This document shows, piece after piece, positions 1 through 6,764 of a stretch of DNA of 42,123 nt. The notes under the pieces were generated by a model. That model was not told where the DNA came from and searched no databases. It saw only the letters and a list, made by a program, of their open reading frames with translations. The stretch's first letter is position 1. Each line of letters begins with the position of its first letter. Both the position numbers and the translations under genes were made by a program. The stretch is from Desulfobacterales bacterium (GTDB lineage: Bacteria; Desulfobacterota; Desulfobacteria; Desulfobacterales; JAHEIW01): NCBI GenBank assembly GCA_030145015.1, contig JAQYWI010000028.1, positions 1 through 42,123 of the forward strand. The letters run 5' to 3'.

Positions 1-1
1 C

Positions 2-760
2 CTTAGCGCGCTTCTCCTCATCGCGCCCTGTACCCAAAATGGACTCGAAATTGGGGTTACCGGCGGGCCGGTATCCAGGCCCTACGTGGATCTGACAACG
101 GAATTGATGAAAACATTCGGCCTGCGCCTTGAACGCGAGGACTACCGGCGATTTAACGTCCCGGGCAGACAAATTTACCGCGCCGGCGAATATGCGGTGG
201 AAGCGGACTGCTCGCAGGCGGCTTATTTCTGGGGAGCGGCTGCTATCGGTGGTGCCGATATTAAGGTAATGGGCCTAAAGACCGATTCTGCCCAGGGAGA
301 CATCCGCTTTGTGGATTTGCTCCAGCGCATGGGATGCCGCGTTTCCAAAGCATCAGACGGCATCCGTGTTGCCGGAGGATCGCTTGCCGCCATTGAAGCA
401 GATCTGGCCGATATGCCGGACCAGGTCCCGACCCTGGCGGTGGTGGCGGCGTTTGCACGGGGTACAACCGTGATCAAAAATGTAGCCCATCTTAAATCAA
501 AGGAAAGCGACCGTTTAACCGCCACGGTAACCGAACTAAACAAAATGGGAATCGAAGCCGCTTGCTCCGAAAACGCCCTGGTGGTTAAGGGCGGCAAGCC
601 AAAGGGTTCCATAATTGACACCTATAATGATCACCGCATTGCCATGAGTTTTGCGATCGCGGGATTGAATGTGCCGGGAGTATCTATTCGGAACGAAGGC
701 TGTGTTGAAAAATCCTTCCCCGGGTTCTGGGAGGTTTTTGAGGGATTATATCAAACATGA
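2..760 (+). CDS. aroA: 3-phosphoshikimate 1-carboxyvinyltransferase (EPSP synthase), 5'-truncated by window edge
   Basis: This is the C-terminal half of EPSP synthase, which joins shikimate-3-phosphate and phosphoenolpyruvate in the sixth step of the shikimate pathway. The reading frame is open to the left edge, so the GTG at 86 is an internal valine and not the start. About 252 codons are visible of a usual ~430. Family signatures are SALLLIAPC near the edge, KSKESDRLTATVTEL in the middle, and YNDHRIAMSFAIAGL followed by EKSFPGFWEVFE at the end. The stop overlaps the start of the shikimate kinase gene by four bases (ATGA), indicating translational coupling at the head of an aro operon. Confidence 0.96.
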   Translation, partial: LSALLLIAPCTQNGLEIGVTGGPVSRPYVDLTTELMKTFGLRLEREDYRRFNVPGRQIYRAGEYAVEADCSQAAYFWGAAAIGGADIKVMGLKTDSAQGDIRFVDLLQRMGCRVSKASDGIRVAGGSLAAIEADLADMPDQVPTLAVVAAFARGTTVIKNVAHLKSKESDRLTATVTELNKMGIEAACSENALVVKGGKPKGSIIDTYNDHRIAMSFAIAGLNVPGVSIRNEGCVEKSFPGFWEVFEGLYQT

Positions 761-1284
761 ACCTTTTTTTGATTGGATACCGTTGTACCGGCAAAACAAC
801 CACCGGCAAAGCCATTGCCGCCGCTATTGACTGGTCATTTGTCGATGCCGACACCATGCTGGTCAGAGAATGCGGAAAGCCGATTAAAGAAATTGTCGAC
901 ACCGGGGGCTGGGAAGTTTTTCGCCGCATGGAGCGTTCAACCCTGAAGCAGATCTGTACAGAGGATCGGCAGGTCGTGGCCACCGGCGGCGGAGTGGTGC
1001 TTGATAAAGCTAACATCAAGGCAATGAAAACCAGCGGTATGGTTATCTGGTTAGGCGCAACCGCTGAAACCATTCAGAAAAGAATGCTTCAGGATAAAAA
1101 CACCGGGAATTTCCGACCGGCGCTGACCGACAAGGGGCGCATGCAAGAAATCGAAGACATGCTGTTGAAAAGAAATCCCTATTATGAAAGCGCCAGTGAT
1201 TTTTACATCCATACCGATGAGGTGCCGGTTAATGAAATTAGAGCGATAATAATTCAAAGGCTAAAAGACAAGATAGGAGAATAA
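757..1284 (+). CDS. aroK: Shikimate kinase
   Basis: ATP-dependent phosphorylation of shikimate to shikimate-3-phosphate. The 175-residue protein has the family's usual size. It opens with a P-loop (GYRCTGKTT, residues 6-14), has the shikimate-binding Asp region VDAD, the FRRMER arginine segment, the GGG of VATGGGVV, and a lid arginine in NFRPAL. The P-loop reads GKTT rather than the common GKST. The start ATG overlaps the aroA stop, and aroC begins five bases after this stop, so the three are co-transcribed. The symbol aroK rather than aroL is by convention; sequence alone does not separate them. Confidence 0.95.
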   Translation: MNLFLIGYRCTGKTTTGKAIAAAIDWSFVDADTMLVRECGKPIKEIVDTGGWEVFRRMERSTLKQICTEDRQVVATGGGVVLDKANIKAMKTSGMVIWLGATAETIQKRMLQDKNTGNFRPALTDKGRMQEIEDMLLKRNPYYESASDFYIHTDEVPVNEIRAIIIQRLKDKIGE

Positions 1285-1289
1285 TCCTC

Positions 1290-2381
1290 ATGTCCAGTTC
1301 ATTTGGCACCCTATTTCGAGTCACCACTTTTGGCGAGTCCCACGGTCAGGGAGTCGGCGCCGTGATTGACGGCTGTCCGCCGAAAATGCCCCTGGACGAA
1401 GCCGATATCCAACCCCAGCTGGATCGGCGGCGGCCGGCCCAGAGCAAGTTGACGACCACAAGAAAAGAAGCCGACCGGGTCTCCATCTTGTCCGGTGTCC
1501 AAAACGGCAAAACGCTCGGTACGCCGATAGCGTTGCTGGTAAAAAATACGGATCAGCGCCCGGCAGATTATGATCAGATGCGTTCGGTGCCGCGGCCATC
1601 GCATGCAGATTACACCTACCAGATGAAATACGGTATTCGGGCCTTTAGCGGCGGTGGACGCTCCAGTGCCAGAGAGACCGTTGGTCGGGTTGCCGCAGGT
1701 GCGATTGCCGAAAAATATTTGTCTGAACGCTACGGTATTGGAATTGTTGCCTGGGTCAGCGCCGTCTACACGATTGACGCACCGTCACCTGACCTTGCGA
1801 ACGTTAGGCGCCAGGAGGTGGATCGATCGGCGGTTCGCTGTCCGGACCTCCGGGCAGCTGAAAAAATGCAAGCTGCCATTGTCGAAGCCCAGGAGGCGGG
1901 AGACTCAATAGGAGGCATCATTACCTGTGTGTGTCGTAATATTCCCACAGGGCTGGGTGAACCTGTTTTTAATAAAATGGAAGCGTTGCTGGCCCAGGCC
2001 ATGTTATCGATACCCGCGACCAAAGGGTTTGAAATCGGCTCGGGCTTTGGCGGTTCACGCATGCGCGGATCAGCGCACAATGACGTGTTCATTAAAAAAG
2101 GCGGGCATTTAGGGACCCGGACCAATTATAGCGGCGGTGTTCAGGGCGGCATATCCAATGGTGAGCCGCTTATTTTTCGGGTCGCTTTCAAGCCCCCGGC
2201 AACTATCAGCCTGCCCCAGAAAACCGTTGACTTTGAGGGTAACGATACTGTTCTGGAAGCCAAAGGGCGCCATGATCCCTGTGTGGTGCCGCGGGCTGTG
2301 CCCATTATTGAAAGCATGGCCGCATTGGTTCTGGCTGACCTCGCACTGCAGCAGAAGATGAGGGAAAATGAAACTGTCTGA
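1290..2381 (+). CDS. aroC: Chorismate synthase
   Basis: Converts EPSP to chorismate, the branch point to Phe, Tyr and Trp, using reduced FMN. The 363 residues match family length. The N-terminus carries [14 protein letters not shown], a classic chorismate synthase signature, followed by [29 protein letters not shown] and, near the C-terminus, [13 protein letters not shown]. An AGGAGA ribosome site lies just before the ATG. The last 14 bases overlap the start of the downstream aminotransferase gene, again suggesting coupled translation. Confidence 0.98.
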   Translation: MSSSFGTLFRVTTFGESHGQGVGAVIDGCPPKMPLDEADIQPQLDRRRPAQSKLTTTRKEADRVSILSGVQNGKTLGTPIALLVKNTDQRPADYDQMRSVPRPSHADYTYQMKYGIRAFSGGGRSSARETVGRVAAGAIAEKYLSERYGIGIVAWVSAVYTIDAPSPDLANVRRQEVDRSAVRCPDLRAAEKMQAAIVEAQEAGDSIGGIITCVCRNIPTGLGEPVFNKMEALLAQAMLSIPATKGFEIGSGFGGSRMRGSAHNDVFIKKGGHLGTRTNYSGGVQGGISNGEPLIFRVAFKPPATISLPQKTVDFEGNDTVLEAKGRHDPCVVPRAVPIIESMAALVLADLALQQKMRENETV

Positions 2382-3498
2382 AAAAATTGAGTCCGTTGAA
2401 GGATCACAAACGGTTGCCTTTACGGCTTTGATTCAACAATTACGGCAGGAAGGCAGAGAGATTATCGATTTGGCTGTGGGCGAGCCCGAATTTGATACCC
2501 CGGCTCCGATTATCGACGCCACAAAAAAGGCGCTGGACGCTCAAAAAACCCGTTACGGCCCGGTCAACGGTCTTTCCGACCTCCGGACGCGGCTGGCTGC
2601 GCAATTCGGCGGCTATGATATCGAAAATATCCTGATTACGAATGGATCCAAGCAGGCATTGTTTATGATCTTTCAGGTTATTTGCGATCCTGCAGATGAG
2701 GTCATTATCCCCATGCCCTTCTGGGTGAGCTTTATCGAGCAGGTCAAACTTGCCGGGGGCAAGCCGGTGCCGGTCGCCACTAAAGATCACCAGCTGAATT
2801 GCGAAGCAATTGAGGCTGCCGTTACCCCGCGGACAAAGGCCATTCTGATCAACTCGCCGAACAATCCCAGCGGGGCAGTGTATCCACTGAACGATTTTGA
2901 AAAAATCGCCCGACTGGCAGCGGATCACAACCTGTTTATCGTCGCGGACGAGGCCTATGAGGCCTTTGTATACGACAAATACAAATATGCGAGCCTGTTT
3001 GACATCGAGGCTGCCCGTAACCGAACCATTGTCACGCGCAGTTTTTCAAAAAGCTGCAGCATGACCGGCTTCCGCATCGGTTACGTTGCCGCTGCAACCC
3101 CAATTATTGAGGCCCTTTCAAAAATTCAAAGCCATTTGAGCGGCAATGTTTGCACTTTTGCCCAATACGGGGCCCTGGCGGCACTGTCTTTGGATGACCA
3201 ATTGCTTTCAGCGCGGTGCTCCGAACTGCAGCAAAAAAGAGATATCGCCTTTCAATATGTATCCAAGTTGTTTCCCTGCATTAAACCACAGGGGGCATTT
3301 TATATTTTCCCGGATGTATCTGCAGTTTTAAAAAACGGTGAAACATCCGAAGCATTGGCCGCGCGCCTTTTAAAACAAGCCGGCGTGGCAGTGGTTCCGG
3401 GAGAGGCATTTGGCATGCCAACGCATTTGCGCATATCATTCGCTGTTTCAGAAGATAATCTTAAAGACGGACTTGAACGCATCGCAGAGGTATTATGA
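2368..3498 (+). CDS. Class I/II PLP aminotransferase (likely aromatic or aspartate/prephenate aminotransferase)
   Basis: A 376-residue fold-type I aminotransferase. Visible landmarks are VGEPEFDTP at 38-46, the substrate/PLP Asn in NSPNNPSGA (163-171), Asp194 in VADEAYE, the Schiff-base Lys228 in [15 protein letters not shown], and the distal Arg236. Its place between chorismate synthase and prephenate dehydrogenase makes transamination in Phe/Tyr synthesis the natural role, whether on phenylpyruvate and hydroxyphenylpyruvate or on prephenate. The sequence does not settle which. The start follows a GAGGG site inside the aroC 3' end, and the stop overlaps the tyrA start by four bases. Confidence 0.93.
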   Translation: MKLSEKIESVEGSQTVAFTALIQQLRQEGREIIDLAVGEPEFDTPAPIIDATKKALDAQKTRYGPVNGLSDLRTRLAAQFGGYDIENILITNGSKQALFMIFQVICDPADEVIIPMPFWVSFIEQVKLAGGKPVPVATKDHQLNCEAIEAAVTPRTKAILINSPNNPSGAVYPLNDFEKIARLAADHNLFIVADEAYEAFVYDKYKYASLFDIEAARNRTIVTRSFSKSCSMTGFRIGYVAAATPIIEALSKIQSHLSGNVCTFAQYGALAALSLDDQLLSARCSELQQKRDIAFQYVSKLFPCIKPQGAFYIFPDVSAVLKNGETSEALAARLLKQAGVAVVPGEAFGMPTHLRISFAVSEDNLKDGLERIAEVL

Positions 3499-4217
3499 TC
3501 GGTATCATTGGTTTCGGACGCTTTGGGAAACTGACAGCCGGGTACCTGGCCGAAGATTTTGAGGTTCTGGTTTTTAATCGAACCGATAAATCAGCTGAGA
3601 TCAAAAAAACCGGCGCCCGTAATGCATCTTTAAAAACGGTTTGTCAGCAAAAAATCGTTATTGTGTGTGTTCCGATTTCTACATTCGAGCAGGTTCTGGT
3701 TGAAATCGGACCGCTTTTAAAAAAGGATACCCTGGTGGTCGATGTATGCTCGGTAAAGGTCTACCCTGCCCAGTGGATGAAAAAGTCGCTTCCTGAAACG
3801 GTCTCGATTCTGGCGACCCATCCGATATTCGGGCCCGACAGCGCGGCTGATTCTTTAAGGGGCCGCAAAATATTCTTAAGCCCGATCCGAATCGCTAAAA
3901 AGCAATATAAAAAAATCAAAACCTATTTGGCTTCAAAAGAATTGGTCCTGATCGAATCAACCCCGGAGGATCATGATGAGCAAATCGCCGTCAGTCTGGC
4001 ACTGACCCATTATATCGGAAGAACTTTATCCGAATTCGGCGCTGCTCCGCTCGATATTGACAGCGAGGGTTATAAACGCCTGCTGCATATACTCGACGTC
4101 GTGGAGCATGATACCTGGCAATTATTTAATGATATGCACCGGTATAATCCCTACGCTAAGGAAAAACGTGCTGCCTTCATCCAGGCCATGCAAAATGTTA
4201 ATAAACGGCTCGATTAA
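3495..4217 (+). CDS. tyrA: Prephenate (or arogenate) dehydrogenase
   Basis: NAD(P)-dependent oxidative decarboxylation of prephenate (or arogenate) toward tyrosine. The protein begins directly with a Rossmann glycine motif ([17 protein letters not shown]) and has THPIFGPDSA, holding the conserved His near residue 113, and a helical C-terminal domain containing VSLALTHYIGRTLSE. At 240 residues it is short for the family. It has neither a fused chorismate mutase nor a C-terminal ACT domain, so no built-in tyrosine sensor is seen. It is the last gene of the first aro operon; no terminator follows before the next promoter at 4237. Confidence 0.93.
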   Translation: MIGIIGFGRFGKLTAGYLAEDFEVLVFNRTDKSAEIKKTGARNASLKTVCQQKIVIVCVPISTFEQVLVEIGPLLKKDTLVVDVCSVKVYPAQWMKKSLPETVSILATHPIFGPDSAADSLRGRKIFLSPIRIAKKQYKKIKTYLASKELVLIESTPEDHDEQIAVSLALTHYIGRTLSEFGAAPLDIDSEGYKRLLHILDVVEHDTWQLFNDMHRYNPYAKEKRAAFIQAMQNVNKRLD

Positions 4218-4236
4218 TTATTTTTTAAAAAAAAGA

Positions 4237-4266
4237 TTGACAATGACTCGAAAAATTGGATATAGC
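4237..4266 (+). promoter_or_regulatory. Sigma70-type promoter for the aroQ leader
   Basis: A perfect -35 hexamer TTGACA (4237-4242) is followed after 18 bases by TATAGC (4261-4266). Transcription would start near 4272-4275, just upstream of the aromatic leader peptide. The equivalent site before the second leader is much weaker (TTGTCG at 5078, TATTAA at 5102). Confidence 0.7.
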
Positions 4267-4291
4267 TAATGATCAACGATTAGGTAGACAA

Positions 4292-4375
4292 ATGAATATA
4301 ACTCACAACACAAATTGGTATTTTAGTTTCGGACGCTTCTATTTTAGCTTTAGAGGCGTTCATCCGGTTCTTTGA
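4292..4375 (+). CDS. Aromatic leader peptide 1 (attenuator), 27 aa
   Basis: A small open frame starts at ATG 4292 after an AGGT site (4282-4285) and ends at TGA 4373. Residues 9-20 read WYFSFGRFYFSF: eight of twelve are aromatic (one Trp, two Tyr, five Phe). This is the hallmark of a transcription-attenuation leader, where a ribosome starved for charged aromatic tRNA stalls and alters folding of the following RNA. The codons lie in and just before RNA segment 1 (4331-4341), and the stop codon sits next to segment 2. The peptide is conserved in frame and length in the second copy. Confidence 0.9.
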   Translation: MNITHNTNWYFSFGRFYFSFRGVHPVL

Positions 4376-4394
4376 CGCTAACGTATAATCGTTA

Positions 4395-4433
4395 AAACCC
4401 CGGGTGGACTTAATCAGCCGCTCGGGGTTTTTT
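4395..4433 (+). terminator. Attenuator 1, first intrinsic terminator (3:4)
   Basis: Stem 4395-4407 with 4418-4430 (13 pairs, GC-rich core CCCCGGG), a ten-base loop, then T at 4428-4433. Confidence 0.88.
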
Positions 4434-4437
4434 ATTT

Positions 4438-4473
4438 AAAAAGCCTCGAGAAAAGCATCTCGGGGCTTTTTTT
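4438..4473 (+). terminator. Attenuator 1, second intrinsic terminator (5:6)
   Basis: Stem 4438-4451 with 4458-4471 (GCCTCGAGA with TCTCGGGGC, extended by A-T pairs), a six-base loop, then a run of seven T. It lies only a few bases after the first terminator. Confidence 0.88.
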
Positions 4474-4576
4474 ATTGTAAAAAAAACAGGAAGAATGAAA
4501 GACGCAACTTGCGAAATGAATGCCGTCAACAGCGAAAGGGCATTTCAATAATCATACTAAATCTGGAGCAAATCAA

Positions 4577-5107
4577 ATGGGAACACACACTAATTTAAAA
4601 AATATTTTAGTCATCCATGGACCCAATCTAAATATGCTTGGTAAGCGGGAGCCGGATACCTATGGCCATGAAACCCTCGACCAAATAAACACCATGCTCA
4701 AGACGCGCGCAAACAGATTGGGGCTCTTTTTGGAGACCTTCCAATCAAATCATGAAGGTGAGATTGTCGATAAGATTCAGCAGGCAAGCGATTCATTTCA
4801 CGGGATAATTATCAATCCGGCAGCATATACACACACCAGTATTGCTATCCGGGATGCCCTTATCATGCTGGATATACCGATTGTTGAAATACACCTTTCC
4901 AACATCTACAAAAGAGAATCCTTTCGACACCAGTCGATGGTCTCCGATATCGCCCTGGCTCAGATTGCAGGATTCGGTTCCTATGGATACATGTTGGCTT
5001 TGGAAGGGCTGGTTCAAGAACTGTCCGGTTTAAAACCAGCTTTTGAAGATAACACGCAATATTTTCCTAAAAAAACGTTGTCGGTCGCCCGAAAAGCCAG
5101 TTATTAA
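4577..5107 (+). CDS. aroQ: 3-dehydroquinate dehydratase, type II
   Basis: Dehydrates 3-dehydroquinate to 3-dehydroshikimate, the third shikimate-pathway step. From ATG 4577 the protein has 176 residues, slightly longer than the usual ~150 because of a C-terminal tail. The start is set by GGAG at 4565-4568; an in-frame ATG at 4520 has no ribosome site. Signatures are [18 protein letters not shown] (13-30) with the lid Arg24 and catalytic Tyr29, [30 protein letters not shown] (79-95), and [17 protein letters not shown] with His106. It is the only gene between the two attenuator cassettes, so it is probably expressed under aromatic attenuation control. Confidence 0.96.
   Translation: MGTHTNLKNILVIHGPNLNMLGKREPDTYGHETLDQINTMLKTRANRLGLFLETFQSNHEGEIVDKIQQASDSFHGIIINPAAYTHTSIAIRDALIMLDIPIVEIHLSNIYKRESFRHQSMVSDIALAQIAGFGSYGYMLALEGLVQELSGLKPAFEDNTQYFPKKTLSVARKASY
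5078..5107 (+). promoter_or_regulatory. Weak candidate promoter before the second leader
   Basis: TTGTCG (5078-5083), an 18-base spacer and TATTAA (5102-5107) overlap the end of aroQ. The match is poor; the second cassette could instead be transcribed by read-through from the first promoter. Confidence 0.3.
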
Positions 5108-5132
5108 AAAGTATCGATCAACGGGTAGAAAA

Positions 5133-5216
5133 ATGGATATGAATTACAGCACAAGATGGTATTTTAATTTCGGATGCTTCTTTTTTAGCTTTAGAAGCGT
5201 CCATCCGGTTCTTTGA
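5133..5216 (+). CDS. Aromatic leader peptide 2 (attenuator), 27 aa
   Basis: Starts at ATG 5133 after GGGT (5123-5126), aligned with the start of leader 1, and stops at TGA 5214. Residues 9-20 read WYFNFGCFFFSF, with another Tyr at residue 5. The aromatic total is one Trp, two Tyr and six Phe. Compared with leader 1, Tyr17 is replaced by Phe, making this copy richer in Phe. It precedes the ACT-aroF-pheA genes, whose end product is Phe. The C-terminal VHPVL is identical in the two leaders because it encodes RNA segment 2. Confidence 0.9.
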   Translation: MDMNYSTRWYFNFGCFFFSFRSVHPVL

Positions 5217-5239
5217 CGCTAAAGTTTAATCGTCAAATG

Positions 5240-5272
5240 CCCCGGGTGGACTTCAGGAGCCGCTCGGGGTTT
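5240..5272 (+). terminator. Attenuator 2, first intrinsic terminator (3:4)
   Basis: CCCCGGGTGG (5240-5249) pairs with CCGCTCGGGG (5260-5269). The following T run is interrupted (TTTCTATTT), so it is probably weaker than its counterpart in copy 1. Confidence 0.8.
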
Positions 5273-5278
5273 CTATTT

Positions 5279-5313
5279 AAAAAGCCTCGAGAAAAACAGC
5301 ACGGGGCTTTTTT
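5279..5313 (+). terminator. Attenuator 2, second intrinsic terminator (5:6)
   Basis: AAAAAGCCTCG (5279-5289) pairs with CGGGGCTTTTT (5302-5312), with a 12-base loop and a six-base T run. Confidence 0.83.
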
Positions 5314-5339
5314 ATTGTTAAAATTATTTGGAGGCCGCT

Positions 5340-5783
5340 ATGAAACTAAAACAAATTTCAGTACCTATCGAAAATTCTCGTGACAGGCTGTATGAACTCA
5401 CCCATGCATTGGAAGAAAAGGGAATCACTCCCAGAGCCCTTACCCTGGTCGATACGGGAAATTACGGCGAACTGCGCATCCTTGTTTCCGATGTTGTGAC
5501 CGCCAGACAAATCCTGCTGCAAAAAGAGATCCCCGGGCGTATTGATGATGTGGTTGCCGTCGAGATTGAGAACACGCCCGGACAATTATCCAAGCTGATC
5601 GCGAAGTTAATGGATGCAGATGTTAAAATCAAATACAGTTACGCATACACAGGCGATCACCCGGGCAAAAGAGTCATGGTGTTCTGCTTCAATGACAATG
5701 ATAAAGCAATTCAGGTTTTAGCGGAAAAACAGATCCGGCCCCTGGATCACCATAGCATTAGCATGCTTGAAGCAGCGGCTTGA
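5340..5783 (+). CDS. Stand-alone tandem ACT-domain protein
   Basis: A 147-residue protein of two ACT modules and nothing else: roughly residues 1-68 (MKLKQISVPIENSRDRLYEL) and 70-147 (VVAVEIENTPGQLSKLIAKL, with the typical N-x-PG-x-L ligand-site turn). ACT domains bind amino acids as allosteric sensors. The ATG at 5340 follows GGAGG (5330-5334). It is the first gene after the second aromatic attenuator and lies just before DAHP synthase, which has no regulatory domain of its own here. A trans-acting aromatic sensor for AroF is a plausible inference but is not shown by the sequence. Confidence 0.88.
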   Translation: MKLKQISVPIENSRDRLYELTHALEEKGITPRALTLVDTGNYGELRILVSDVVTARQILLQKEIPGRIDDVVAVEIENTPGQLSKLIAKLMDADVKIKYSYAYTGDHPGKRVMVFCFNDNDKAIQVLAEKQIRPLDHHSISMLEAAA

Positions 5784-5907
5784 AGTTTTCGACATGAGTT
5801 TGCCAAATGACAAAAAGCGATTGAAGATATCTTAACTATAAATTCGCAACACACTATTAAACCCCTAAGACTTGTTTCAGGGATTCAAGCAGATAAGGAT
5901 CATCGCC

Positions 5908-6726
5908 ATGAAAAATCTTAAACTCGCATCACAGGAAACAGAGCAGCGTACCATTGTCAATGTATGCGGCATTGAAATTGGACGTGATTTTGTCGTAATT
6001 GCCGGACCCTGCAGCGTGGAAAGCGAGGACCAGATATTAGATACCGCCCGGGCGGTTAAAGCCGCCGGCGCCGACATGCTGCGCGGCGGCGCCTTTAAGC
6101 CGCGCACATCCCCCTATGCCTTTCAAGGGCTGGGTATTGAAGGCCTGAAAATATTGGAAAAAGCCAAAAAGGAGACCGGACTGCCCATCGTGACCGAAGT
6201 GGTCGACCCCCGGGATGTCTCCTGGGTGGCGGAGTTTGCCGACGTGCTGCAGATTGGAACCCGCAACATGCAAAATTACTCTCTTCTCAAAGAAGTCGGG
6301 AAGTCAGGACGCCCGGTGCTTCTCAAACGCGGTATGTATTCCACACTCGAAGAATGGCTCAACTGTGCCGAGTACATCCTGAGCGAGGGCAACCCGGACG
6401 TGATTCTCTGCGAGCGCGGTATCCGCACCTTTGAAACCTATACCCGCAACACGCTGGATCTGAGCGCCATCCCGGCCATAAAAGAATTGAGCCATCTGCC
6501 GATCATCATCGATCCGACCCACAGCACCGGGCGCATCAGCCTGATCGGTTCGATGAGCATGGCGGCGGTCGCCGCCGGTGCGGACGGCATGATTATCGAG
6601 GTCCATCATAAACCGGAAGAGGCCCTGTGCGATGCGGACCAGGCCCTGACACCGGATATTTTTTCAAACATTATGACGCGCCTCAGACCGCTGAAGTCTT
6701 TTCTGAACGACCTGCCGCCCCAATAA
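5908..6726 (+). CDS. aroF: 3-deoxy-7-phosphoheptulonate (DAHP) synthase, class I beta
   Basis: Condenses phosphoenolpyruvate and erythrose-4-phosphate, the first committed shikimate-pathway step. The 272-residue TIM barrel has GPCSVESEDQ, GGAFKPRTSPYAFQGLG, IGTRNMQNYSLL, LLKRG, ERGIRTFETYTRNTLDL, IIDPTHSTGR with the metal-site His, and IEVHHKPEEALCDADQA. The start at 5908 follows AAGGAT. An in-frame ATG at 5872 has no ribosome site. The barrel starts close to the N-terminus: neither an N-terminal ferredoxin-like domain nor a chorismate mutase domain is present, so feedback control must come from elsewhere. Transcription attenuation upstream and the adjacent ACT protein are candidates. Confidence 0.96.
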   Translation: MKNLKLASQETEQRTIVNVCGIEIGRDFVVIAGPCSVESEDQILDTARAVKAAGADMLRGGAFKPRTSPYAFQGLGIEGLKILEKAKKETGLPIVTEVVDPRDVSWVAEFADVLQIGTRNMQNYSLLKEVGKSGRPVLLKRGMYSTLEEWLNCAEYILSEGNPDVILCERGIRTFETYTRNTLDLSAIPAIKELSHLPIIIDPTHSTGRISLIGSMSMAAVAAGADGMIIEVHHKPEEALCDADQALTPDIFSNIMTRLRPLKSFLNDLPPQ

Positions 6727-6764
6727 ACCGGCAAAGAGGACTCGCGGCTGAAAAGAGGTATAAA

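Larger units (their letters stand above)
4331..4473 (+). promoter_or_regulatory. Transcription attenuator upstream of aroQ (six-segment switch)
   Basis: Hand pairing finds six segments. 1 (4331-4341) pairs with 2 (4351-4361), 11 pairs including wobbles. 2 (4358-4367) pairs with 3 (4400-4409), 10 unbroken pairs. 3 (4395-4407) pairs with 4 (4418-4430), 13 pairs, followed by a U run. 4 (4421-4432) pairs with 5 (4438-4450), 12 pairs. 5 (4438-4451) pairs with 6 (4458-4471), 14 pairs, followed by a U run. Pairings 1:2/3:4/5:6 and 2:3/4:5 exclude each other. Ribosome stalling on the aromatic codons would cover segment 1 and favour the second, read-through state. A small extra hairpin encloses the leader stop (4371-4377 with 4390-4396). 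Confidence 0.85.
4271..4478 (+). repeat. Leader-attenuator cassette, copy 1 of a direct duplication
   Basis: This 208-base stretch matches 5116-5318 almost base for base: GATCAACG, a 27-codon aromatic leader, the stop-codon hairpin, and two terminators ending in TTTATTGT. Differences between copies mostly keep the RNA stems paired (for example a G-U in place of G-C at 4374/4393) and keep the leader length and reading frame. Both copies are therefore likely to be functional. Confidence 0.9.
5172..5313 (+). promoter_or_regulatory. Transcription attenuator upstream of the ACT-aroF-pheA genes (six-segment switch)
   Basis: Same architecture as the first. 1 (5172-5181) pairs with 2 (5193-5202), 10 pairs. 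2 (5199-5208) pairs with 3 (5242-5251), 10 unbroken pairs. 3 (5240-5249) pairs with 4 (5260-5269). 4 (5263-5272) pairs with 5 (5282-5291). 5 (5279-5289) pairs with 6 (5302-5312). A stop-codon hairpin pairs TTTGACG (5212-5218) with CGTCAAA (5231-5237), seven perfect pairs. All alternative pairings survive despite sequence drift from copy 1. Confidence 0.85.
5116..5318 (+). repeat. Leader-attenuator cassette, copy 2 of a direct duplication
   Basis: Second copy of the 4271-4478 cassette, 203 bases. It has the same order of leader, stop hairpin and two terminators, with scattered substitutions concentrated in loops and spacers. Confidence 0.9.

Noticed and set aside
4271..4478. T-box riboswitch, suggested by GGGTGGAC in the terminator arm
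   Set aside because: No specifier stem or full T-box consensus is visible, and a translatable aromatic leader with classic alternative pairings explains the region better.
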